A DNA stretch of 64,000 nucleotides from Pedobacter steynii (GTDB taxonomy: Bacteria > Bacteroidota > Bacteroidia > Sphingobacteriales > Sphingobacteriaceae), in the NCBI RefSeq assembly GCF_001721645.1, contig NZ_CP017141.1:1426001-1490000 (forward strand). Reading direction: 5' to 3'. Below are positions 51,979 to 59,331 of this stretch, piece after piece. The notes beneath the pieces were generated by a model, which did not search any database, was not told the DNA's origin, and saw only the letters and a program-made list of their open reading frames with translations. Each line of letters opens with the position of its first letter. The stretch's first letter is position 1. Made by a program: the position numbers and the translations under genes.

Positions 51979-52569
51979 ATGACAAATCATATAAACATGC
52001 AGAAGAAAGTACTGGTAATCGATAATTACGATTCATTCACTTATAATTTAGTACATCTGATTAATGAACTTGGAAGAGAAGTCGAAGTGTGGCGTAATGA
52101 TAAATTCGACCTGGCAGATGTAGATCAATATGACCAGATTATCCTTTCTCCGGGCCCCGGAATACCGGAAGAAGCAGGCTTGCTATTGGAAGTCATCAAA
52201 AAATATGCACCAACTAAAAGCATCTTCGGCGTTTGTCTTGGACAACAGGCAATTGCGGAAGCATTTGGCGGAACTTTATTAAATTTAGGCCGTCCGATGC
52301 ATGGAATTGCAACACCGATTACTGTTCTTGATCCGGAAGAAGTGACGTTTAAAGACTGTCCGGAAAGCATCAATGTAGGTCGCTATCATTCCTGGGTCGT
52401 AAATAATGAAGGCCTGCCGGATTGCCTTATCGTAACGGCAACAGATAAAGACGAGGAGATCATGGCCTTAAGACATAAGGATTTAAATGTCAGAGGAGTT
52501 CAGTTTCACCCGGAAAGTGTCCTTACAGAATATGGTAAACAAATGATGAAAAACTGGTTAGAACATTAA
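51979..52569 (+). CDS. trpG: anthranilate synthase component II (glutamine amidotransferase)
   Basis: 196 residues of a class I glutamine amidotransferase: nucleophile C86 in FGVCLGQQ, His-Glu in VQFHPESVLTE, and DNYDSFTYNL near the start. Supplies ammonia to TrpE. ATG at 51979; an internal ATG at 51997 is also possible. Confidence 0.94.
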   Translation: MTNHINMQKKVLVIDNYDSFTYNLVHLINELGREVEVWRNDKFDLADVDQYDQIILSPGPGIPEEAGLLLEVIKKYAPTKSIFGVCLGQQAIAEAFGGTLLNLGRPMHGIATPITVLDPEEVTFKDCPESINVGRYHSWVVNNEGLPDCLIVTATDKDEEIMALRHKDLNVRGVQFHPESVLTEYGKQMMKNWLEH

Positions 52570-52571
52570 TT

Positions 52572-53363
52572 ATGAATATTTTAGATAAAATCGTACTGCG
52601 CAAAAGAGAAGAAGTGGAATTTGCCAAAGCAAATGTTTCTATTAAAGAACTGGAAGCCGCGTTACATTTCAACCGGGTCCCTTATTCATTTGAAGACTTT
52701 TTGCTGGATGATCAGCGTAGTGGAATCATTGCTGAGTTTAAACGCCGCTCTCCTTCAAAAGGGGTGATTAATGACAAAGTGACTGTTGAAGAGGTAACTA
52801 CGGCATACGCTGCTGCAGGTGCTTCTGCTTTGTCGGTGCTGACTGATGTGGACTTTTTCGGTGGTCATACCAATGATTTGCTGGCAGCAAGAGCAGCCAA
52901 TCAGATTCCCATCTTAAGAAAGGATTTCATGATTGATGAGTATCAGATCCTGGAGGCGAAAGCTTTAGGAGCAGATATCATTTTACTGATTGCAGCAATA
53001 CTGACACCTGACGAAATTGAAGACCTTGCTGTATTTGCTAAAAGCCTTGGTTTAAATGTGTTACTGGAGGTACATAACCTCGAGGAACTCCAGAGAAGTG
53101 TGATCCCCGAACTGGATGCGATCGGAGTAAACAACCGTAATCTTGCCGATTTCTCTGTGAACATTCAAACCTCGTTTGACCTGGTAGATGAAATTCCGGA
53201 CGACTTCCTGAAGATTTCTGAAAGTGCAATTAGCAATCCCCTGACCATTAATGAGCTGCGGACAGCGGGATTTGATGGTTTCCTGATCGGGGAGAACTTT
53301 ATGAAAACCGAAAACCCAGGTGCGGCAATGACCGACTTTGTCAGTCAGCTGATCTCGGTATAA
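52572..53363 (+). CDS. trpC: indole-3-glycerol-phosphate synthase
   Basis: 263 residues, (beta/alpha)8 barrel. Catalytic motifs IIAEFKRRSPSKG, ILRKDFMIDEYQI and GVNNRNL, SESAISNP are all present. It follows trpG by 2 bases. trpD, trpF, trpB and trpA are not in this cluster. Confidence 0.95.
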   Translation: MNILDKIVLRKREEVEFAKANVSIKELEAALHFNRVPYSFEDFLLDDQRSGIIAEFKRRSPSKGVINDKVTVEEVTTAYAAAGASALSVLTDVDFFGGHTNDLLAARAANQIPILRKDFMIDEYQILEAKALGADIILLIAAILTPDEIEDLAVFAKSLGLNVLLEVHNLEELQRSVIPELDAIGVNNRNLADFSVNIQTSFDLVDEIPDDFLKISESAISNPLTINELRTAGFDGFLIGENFMKTENPGAAMTDFVSQLISV

Positions 53364-53369
53364 CTTTTG

Positions 53370-53377
53370 TATCTTTG
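53370..53377 (+). promoter_or_regulatory. -7 box of hflX
   Basis: TATCTTTG, a perfect TAnnTTTG, only 8 bases before the hflX ATG, which predicts an almost leaderless mRNA. No -33 box at the right spacing. Confidence 0.4.
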
Positions 53378-53385
53378 TACTTTAC

Positions 53386-54576
53386 ATGGGAAAACAGAAA
53401 TATTATGATACCGCGCTTAAACCCGAACGTGCTGTTCTGGTTGGCGTAATTAGACCAGGAGAAACCCAGGAAGAAACCAAAGAATTTTTGGACGAACTGG
53501 CATTTCTGGTAGATACTGCCGGTGGTGTGGTAGACCGTTCGTTTACGCAGAAAATGCTTAAACCAGACCGTGCCACCTTTGTAGGTACAGGAAAATTAGA
53601 AGAAATAAGGGCGTATGTAAAGTCCGAAGAGATAGATATGGTTGTTTTTGATGATGAGCTTTCACCATCACAACTCCGGAATATTGAACGTGAACTGCAG
53701 GTGAAAATCTTAGACAGGAGTAACCTGATCCTTGATATTTTCGCCGGAAGGGCGCAAACTGCACAGGCGAAAACACAGGTGGAACTGGCTCAGCTGCAAT
53801 ACCTGTTGCCACGACTGACCCGTTTATGGACTCACCTGGAACGCCAGAAAGGTGGTATCGGGATGAGAGGCCCCGGGGAAACTCAGATTGAAAGTGACAG
53901 AAGGATGATTCTCGAAAAAATCTCCTTGCTGAAAAGCCGCCTGAAACTGATCGATAAGCAGAACGAAACACAGCGTAAAAATCGTGGAGAACTGATTAGG
54001 GTAGCCCTGGTAGGGTATACCAATGTTGGTAAATCGACGATCATGAACATGTTGTCAAAATCTGAAGTGTTTGCAGAAAATAAGCTTTTTGCTACGCTGG
54101 ATACGACTGTTCGTAAAGTTGTGATCGAAAACCTGCCTTTTCTGTTATCAGATACGGTAGGTTTTATCCGGAAATTGCCTCATCACCTGGTCGAATGTTT
54201 CAAATCTACATTGGATGAAGTTCGTGAAGCAGATATCCTGATCCATGTAGTTGATGTCTCACACGCCAACTTTGAAGATCAGATCATGGTGGTAAACGAG
54301 ACGTTGAAAGATCTTGGAGCCAGAGATAAGCCAACCATTATGGTTTTCAATAAGATCGACGCTTATGTAAGCCCGGAAGTGGATACAGAAAACGAAGAGA
54401 AAGCTACGCTTACTTTAGAAGAGTTTGAGCGCAGCTGGATGGCAACCAATAATTCTCCTGCCATGTTTATCTCTGCATTGCATAAAGAGAATTTAGAAGA
54501 ATTTAAGCAATTATTGTACGATAAAGTTGTCGCTTTACATACCGAGCGCTATCCTTATGATAAGCTGTTATATTAA
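53386..54576 (+). CDS. hflX: GTPase HflX
   Basis: 396 residues. N-terminal HflX domain (ATFVGTGKLEEIRAYVK), GMRGPGETQIESDRR, then the G domain with P loop GYTNVGKST and the signature LSDTVGFIRKLPHHLVECFKSTLDEV. Ribosome-associated GTPase involved in rescue of stalled or heat-damaged ribosomes. Followed 20 bases later by rbfA. Confidence 0.95.
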   Translation: MGKQKYYDTALKPERAVLVGVIRPGETQEETKEFLDELAFLVDTAGGVVDRSFTQKMLKPDRATFVGTGKLEEIRAYVKSEEIDMVVFDDELSPSQLRNIERELQVKILDRSNLILDIFAGRAQTAQAKTQVELAQLQYLLPRLTRLWTHLERQKGGIGMRGPGETQIESDRRMILEKISLLKSRLKLIDKQNETQRKNRGELIRVALVGYTNVGKSTIMNMLSKSEVFAENKLFATLDTTVRKVVIENLPFLLSDTVGFIRKLPHHLVECFKSTLDEVREADILIHVVDVSHANFEDQIMVVNETLKDLGARDKPTIMVFNKIDAYVSPEVDTENEEKATLTLEEFERSWMATNNSPAMFISALHKENLEEFKQLLYDKVVALHTERYPYDKLLY

Positions 54577-54596
54577 TATTTAAGATTGGAATAATT

Positions 54597-54974
54597 ATGG
54601 AAAGTAAACGTCAGCAGAAATTTGCCGGAGTCCTGCAAGAGGAATTAGCAGCTATATTTCAACGTGAAGGAGCAGCATATTTACCAAATACCCTTGTTAC
54701 CATTACCAAGGTCCGTGTTTCTCCGGATCTGGCAGTAGCAAAGGTTTATTTAAGCTTTTTAAACACCAACAATACCACCTTATCTGTGGCTGAAGTGAAT
54801 GCACACTCCAGTGAGATCAGGTATAAACTGGGGGCAAGGATCCGTCACCAGGCAAGAGTAGTACCAACCCTGACTTTCTTTGTGGATGATACGAACGAAT
54901 ATGTGGAACATATGGATAAGCTGTTCGACAAAATTTCAAAGGAGCGAAAAGAGACAGACGAAGAAGCCGAATAA
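54597..54974 (+). CDS. rbfA: 30S ribosome-binding factor A
   Basis: 125 residues, KH-fold assembly factor: ESKRQQKFAGVLQEELAAIF, VTITKVRVSPDLAVAKVYLSFLN and LGARIRHQARVVPTLTFFVDDT are typical. Needed for 16S rRNA 5'-end maturation. Co-directional with hflX. Confidence 0.94.
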   Translation: MESKRQQKFAGVLQEELAAIFQREGAAYLPNTLVTITKVRVSPDLAVAKVYLSFLNTNNTTLSVAEVNAHSSEIRYKLGARIRHQARVVPTLTFFVDDTNEYVEHMDKLFDKISKERKETDEEAE

Positions 54975-54985
54975 TCTTTTATACG

Positions 54986-55693
54986 ATGCAGGTAACAGGA
55001 CAAGCGGAAACTCAGTTAAATCTGGAAGGTATAGTTATTGGAAAAGTGGTAGACTTTGATCCGGAATCGGACCAGCTCTACACATTTGACCTTACAGCGA
55101 ATAACAAAACCATCACGCTTGAAATCCTGGAAAATACCAGTACCTTTAGTACCTGGGTAGAAGATGAGCTTAGTGCTCATCATGCCCGTTATGGAATTGG
55201 TGGCTACGACGAACACCGGACCATTTATGCCCGGAGCCAGCATTTTGATACTGCAGAAGAACCCCGTCGTTTACACCTTGGAATCGATATCTGGGGGCCT
55301 GCAGGGACCCCGGTGTATAACTTCCATGATGCAGTGGTCCATAGCTTTAAGTTTAATGATCAGTATGGGGATTATGGGGCAACCATCATCCTGAAATACC
55401 ATATCAATGGCCAAGTTTTTCATGCTTTATACGGGCATCTCAGCCTGGATTCTTTACAGGGACTGGAAGAAGGACAGCACATTCCTGGGGGAAAAGCTTT
55501 CGCCAGCTTCGGAATCCCGGAAGAAAATGGTTTCTGGCCGCCACACCTGCACTTTCAGCTGATTTTTAATATGTATGCCTTTAAAGGTGACTATCCGGGG
55601 GTATGCCAATACGCCAAAAAAGCGGCCTTTCTAAACAATTCTCCTGACCCCTCGCCAATATTAAAACACACATTTAAATCTGCTTTGATTTAA
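54986..55693 (+). CDS. M23 family (LytM-type) metallopeptidase without signal peptide
   Basis: 235 residues. Zn ligands fit HLGIDIW (H-x-x-x-D) and the HxH in PPHLHFQL, with a further HALYGHLS. Fold is that of LytM/M23 glycyl-glycine peptidases. No signal peptide or membrane helix is seen, unusual for a murein enzyme; it might act in the cytosol or be misstarted. It follows rbfA by 11 bases. Confidence 0.75.
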   Translation: MQVTGQAETQLNLEGIVIGKVVDFDPESDQLYTFDLTANNKTITLEILENTSTFSTWVEDELSAHHARYGIGGYDEHRTIYARSQHFDTAEEPRRLHLGIDIWGPAGTPVYNFHDAVVHSFKFNDQYGDYGATIILKYHINGQVFHALYGHLSLDSLQGLEEGQHIPGGKAFASFGIPEENGFWPPHLHFQLIFNMYAFKGDYPGVCQYAKKAAFLNNSPDPSPILKHTFKSALI

Positions 55694-55711
55694 AAATGCG
55701 TAAATTGGGGT

Positions 55712-56362
55712 ATGGGCAGAATTCTTTTCACTTTACTTCTTCTCGCCGGATTTACCGTTCAGGCACAACCCAGATTAAAAGGAGGGCTGGAGGCATTTGT
55801 AATGGCCAACAAGGTTTATCCTCAGTACTCCCTGCAAAATTGCATTGAAGGGGCTGTAAATGTGGGTTTCAAGCTCAACAAAAAGGGAGAGGTATACTAT
55901 TCTGTAATCCGTAAAGGAATCGGAACGGATCTGGATGATGAAGCATTAAGGCTGATCCGCCTCAGCAGTGGTAAGTGGGAGGTTCCTCAGGAACACGATT
56001 CTACACTGGTCCTGATTGCACCTATGGTATTTAACTTATCGGGATATGGTTGCGACCTTAAAAGTAAAGAAGACATTCAGCGGGCCATTGCCAATTATAA
56101 ATCCAGCGAAGGCATGACCAATGCTGTCCTCAATTTTTATAAAAACAAGGATTCTGTTAAATATAAACCGGAAGAAGAGGCAAGAATACTCCGCTTAAAG
56201 GCTGATCTGGGTTACGATGAAGCCTACCTGAAAGAAAGGATCAATGATGGCAAACGCAAGCTGAAACAAAAAGACAGGCAAGGGGCCTGTGAAGACTTTT
56301 TGTTTGTAAAGAATATGGGCTCAAAACTGGCCGATGAGCTCCTTGCGCAATACTGTCACTAA
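55712..56362 (+). CDS. secreted TonB C-terminal-domain protein
   Basis: 216 residues, signal peptide ending TVQAQ. Residues 30-110 look like a TonB_C domain (GAVNVGFKLNKKGEVYYSVIRKGIGTDLDDEALRLI), followed by a charged helical tail with repeated cysteine-like ends (ACEDFLFV). A free periplasmic TonB_C protein without the transmembrane helix; function unknown. Its end overlaps the lipid kinase gene by 4 bases. Confidence 0.7.
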   Translation: MGRILFTLLLLAGFTVQAQPRLKGGLEAFVMANKVYPQYSLQNCIEGAVNVGFKLNKKGEVYYSVIRKGIGTDLDDEALRLIRLSSGKWEVPQEHDSTLVLIAPMVFNLSGYGCDLKSKEDIQRAIANYKSSEGMTNAVLNFYKNKDSVKYKPEEEARILRLKADLGYDEAYLKERINDGKRKLKQKDRQGACEDFLFVKNMGSKLADELLAQYCH

Positions 56363-57234
56363 ATAATCACACAGATTGCTGCGGGAATGATAACCGCCTC
56401 CACACGATTCACTTTTCCCATATATTCGCCGTCTACCTGAAAGTGGACTTTACGTCTGGTTTTGATCTTTAAATCCCTGGTCTGAAAAAGTGTGATCTTT
56501 TCTGGATTAAAAGGCAGATCGGTAAACCTGATTTTCAGGATCTCCATCACTGAATATTCCTTGACCAGAATGACTTCAAAAAGATCATCCGTCAGGTCTC
56601 CTTCGGGATTGATTTTTACCCCGGTACCATACATGGTGGCATTAGCGACGACGACCATTGCAGCCTGGGAACGGATGGTTTTATCTTTGATTTTTAGCTC
56701 TACTTCCATCTTACTGTGGTTCCATAAGGCTTTCCAGGCTGCCTTGGTATATCCCCACATGCCACGTTGGGGCAGGTCGTCAAATTTCTTAACGATATAA
56801 GCATTAAAGCCGATGTCGGCAAGATGAATGCACAATTCTCCATTCACCTTTACCGCGTGGATCTTTTTTGGATGGCCATTCACCACGACTTCCAGTGCAG
56901 CATCAAGCTCCTGAGGAATGCCAAGCTCTTTAGCCATCCCGTTGGCGGATCCTGCCGGAATGATGCCAATAGGAATGTCGGTATCCAGAAGGCATTCTGC
57001 CACCAGCTTTAAGGTTCCGTCTCCTCCAACAGCAACTACCCGGCTGGCCTTTGACTGGCTGATCACAGACTTTATCTTTTCCAGGCTGCAGTGCCTGGAA
57101 AGCTCATAAATTTCGAAATCAATATTTTTTGAGGTAAAGTAAGTACGGATGGCTGCTGCAAAATCTATTTCGTTATTTCCAGAGCCCGGATTTACAATAA
57201 ACAGTAATTTCAGGCTTGAATTCATTTTTCCCAT
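56359..57234 (-). CDS. diacylglycerol kinase family lipid kinase (YegS/BmrU-like)
   Basis: 291 residues: NPGSGNNEIDFAAAI at the N-terminus, glycine-rich nucleotide loop AVGGDGTLKLVAE, and GIIPAGSANGMAKELGI. Phosphorylates a lipid such as diacylglycerol or sphingosine; exact lipid unknown. Four-base stop overlap with the gene at 55712. Confidence 0.9.
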   Translation of the reverse strand: MGKMNSSLKLLFIVNPGSGNNEIDFAAAIRTYFTSKNIDFEIYELSRHCSLEKIKSVISQSKASRVVAVGGDGTLKLVAECLLDTDIPIGIIPAGSANGMAKELGIPQELDAALEVVVNGHPKKIHAVKVNGELCIHLADIGFNAYIVKKFDDLPQRGMWGYTKAAWKALWNHSKMEVELKIKDKTIRSQAAMVVVANATMYGTGVKINPEGDLTDDLFEVILVKEYSVMEILKIRFTDLPFNPEKITLFQTRDLKIKTRRKVHFQVDGEYMGKVNRVEAVIIPAAICVII

Positions 57235-57287
57235 TGATAATCTTTAATACCACAAACAACTTTCCGCTTACTCTGTTTTAATTAACA

Positions 57288-58268
57288 ATGAATAAATCCA
57301 CCAGCATTAAGGTATATCATGGCTACGGACATACGCACAATCTGGTGCTTTACGGACATGTGTTTGATTTTAAGGCGAAGACCACACAGGTGTATAGCAA
57401 TAATTTCTTTGTAAACATCGTGCATCTGCTAAAGTTATTCCGTGTGAAGCCTGCACCTTATGTTAAAGTCCGACTGGATTTTAAAGGGCAGATCGTCCAC
57501 CAGAAAACAGCCTACGATGGTTTCTTTAAATTTGAATGGGAAGCACTTGAAAATGTGGCCGCAGGATGGCATGAAGTGAAAGTTGAAGCCCTGGGGGAAC
57601 AGGAAGAGGTACTGGCAGGGACGGAAGGAAAGGTATACGTGCCTCACATTACCCAGTATGCTTTTATTTCGGATATCGATGATACCGTGATGATTTCTCA
57701 TTCGGCAAAAATCGGACGGAGGCTCCGCGAGCTCTTCATTAAGAACCCCAGGACCAGGAAAACGTTTGTGGATACCAGGAAACATTATGGCCTGCTGGCT
57801 TTGTCACATACTGATGCGGAGCAACCCAATCCTTTTTTTTATGTTTCCAGTAGTGAATGGAACCTGTACGACTATCTGGTAGAAACTTTCAGGTTTAACG
57901 GGCTTCCCGAGGGCGCATTCCTGCTCAATCAGATTAAAGGCTGGACCGATTTACTAAAAACAGGCAAAACAGGTCATGAGGGAAAGCTGTTGCGGGTAAG
58001 GCGCATCCTGGATGCCTTCCCAAATCAGAAATTTGTCTTTTTTGGCGATAATTCTCAGAAAGACCCCTTCATCTATGCAACGATTGCAGAAAAGTATCCT
58101 CAGAATATCGAAGCGGTTTACATCAGAAATATCCGTAAATCCAGAGCGGCCGCAACCTCAGAAATTCTGGCTAAAATCGAAGCCAAAGGGATTAAAACGT
58201 GTTTGTTTAAGCACAGTAAAGAAGCAATCGCACATTCAAAAAAGATTGGCCTGATCGGCTTTAGCTGA
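57288..58268 (+). CDS. App1 family phosphatidate phosphatase-like protein
   Basis: 326 residues. DUF2183/App1 core with the catalytic D-x-D-x-(T/V) motif FISDIDDTVMISHSAK near residue 130, and KGWTDLLKTG plus FFGDNSQKDPFIYATIAEKYP later. Dephosphorylates phosphatidate in related eukaryotic enzymes. Next to a lipid kinase, which suggests linked lipid turnover. Overlaps the next gene by 8 bases. Confidence 0.85.
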   Translation: MNKSTSIKVYHGYGHTHNLVLYGHVFDFKAKTTQVYSNNFFVNIVHLLKLFRVKPAPYVKVRLDFKGQIVHQKTAYDGFFKFEWEALENVAAGWHEVKVEALGEQEEVLAGTEGKVYVPHITQYAFISDIDDTVMISHSAKIGRRLRELFIKNPRTRKTFVDTRKHYGLLALSHTDAEQPNPFFYVSSSEWNLYDYLVETFRFNGLPEGAFLLNQIKGWTDLLKTGKTGHEGKLLRVRRILDAFPNQKFVFFGDNSQKDPFIYATIAEKYPQNIEAVYIRNIRKSRAAATSEILAKIEAKGIKTCLFKHSKEAIAHSKKIGLIGFS

Positions 58269-58629
58269 TTGATTTCCCGAATGGGGTAAAGGCCAGGTTC
58301 ATCAGTTTAAAATGTTGCCTGCCAAAAGGGATACCGATAATGGTAATGCAGAAAAGAAGCCCGAATAATAAATGGGTTAAGGCAATCCAGAATCCGCCGA
58401 AAACAATCCAGATGATATTCATGATGGTAGAAAGACATCCGGTATTGGAAGAAGTATCCGTAATTTTTACGCCGAAAGGAGCTAATCCAACAATGGCAAA
58501 TTTGAAACATTGCAGGCCAAAAGGAATCCCAATAATTGTTAAGCAAAGTACCAGGCCTCCGATAATATATTCGAAAAAGATAAATATACCCCCAAAAATG
58601 ATCCAGATAATGTTGCCTATAAAATTCAT
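58261..58629 (-). CDS. YccF domain membrane protein
   Basis: 122 residues made of two repeats of about 50 residues, each with a hydrophobic helix pair (NIIWIIFGGIFIFFEYIIGGLVLCLTIIGIPFGLQCFK and NIIWIVFGGFWIALTHLLFGLLFCITIIGIPFGRQHFK), the YccF pattern. Inner-membrane protein of unknown function. Confidence 0.88.
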   Translation of the reverse strand: MNFIGNIIWIIFGGIFIFFEYIIGGLVLCLTIIGIPFGLQCFKFAIVGLAPFGVKITDTSSNTGCLSTIMNIIWIVFGGFWIALTHLLFGLLFCITIIGIPFGRQHFKLMNLAFTPFGKSIS

Positions 58630-58698
58630 AATGTGTTTTTAATTGAGATGAAATAAACAAGGATTAGTTACATTAAAGGTATTGTTTTATTATTGCAT

Positions 58699-59331
58699 AT
58701 GGTTTTTAGACTAGACGAAAAGGAGATCGGTTTTCCTGATCCGACATTGGCGGAGGAGGATGGATTGCTGGCAGTTGGAGGGGATCTGAGTATAAACAGA
58801 CTGCTTCTGGCTTATCATCATGGTATTTTTCCCTGGTTTAGTGAAGAGGATCCCATCTGCTGGTACGCTCCCCATGAACGTTGTGTCATCTACCCTGATC
58901 AGGTGAAGGTGAGTAAGAGCATGGCAAAGGTCCTGAAAGATCGGGTATTCGAAGTAACCTGGAATCAGGCTTTTCCGGATGTGATCAGAAACTGTGCAAT
59001 GGTGGGGAGGAAAGATCAGCCCGGAACCTGGATTACTGCAGAAATGCAGGAAGCTTATATCGCTTTGCATGAGCACGGTTATGCAAAAAGCGTAGAGGTA
59101 TGGAAGGACGGAGTACTTTGCGGCGGTCTCTATGGCGTTCAGATCGGCGAAGTCTTTTGTGGAGAAAGTATGTTCAGCCTGGTCAGTAATGCGTCTAAAA
59201 CCGCATTGATCTGGCTTTGCCAGACCAATGCATTTAAACTGATCGACTGTCAGCTGCCAAATGATCATTTGATGAGCCTGGGGGCTGTAATGATCAGCGC
59301 AGAGGAATATTATACCTTGCTAACTACCTAG
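58699..59331 (+). CDS. aat: leucyl/phenylalanyl-tRNA-protein transferase
   Basis: 210 residues; transfers Leu or Phe from tRNA to N-terminal Arg/Lys for the N-degron pathway. LLAVGGDLSINRLLLAYHHGIFPWF, WYAPHERCVI and the GLYGVQIGEVFCGESMFS segment are characteristic. ATG at 58699 is used; a TTG two codons before is unlikely. Its stop overlaps the SNF2 gene by 4 bases. Confidence 0.94.
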   Translation: MVFRLDEKEIGFPDPTLAEEDGLLAVGGDLSINRLLLAYHHGIFPWFSEEDPICWYAPHERCVIYPDQVKVSKSMAKVLKDRVFEVTWNQAFPDVIRNCAMVGRKDQPGTWITAEMQEAYIALHEHGYAKSVEVWKDGVLCGGLYGVQIGEVFCGESMFSLVSNASKTALIWLCQTNAFKLIDCQLPNDHLMSLGAVMISAEEYYTLLTT

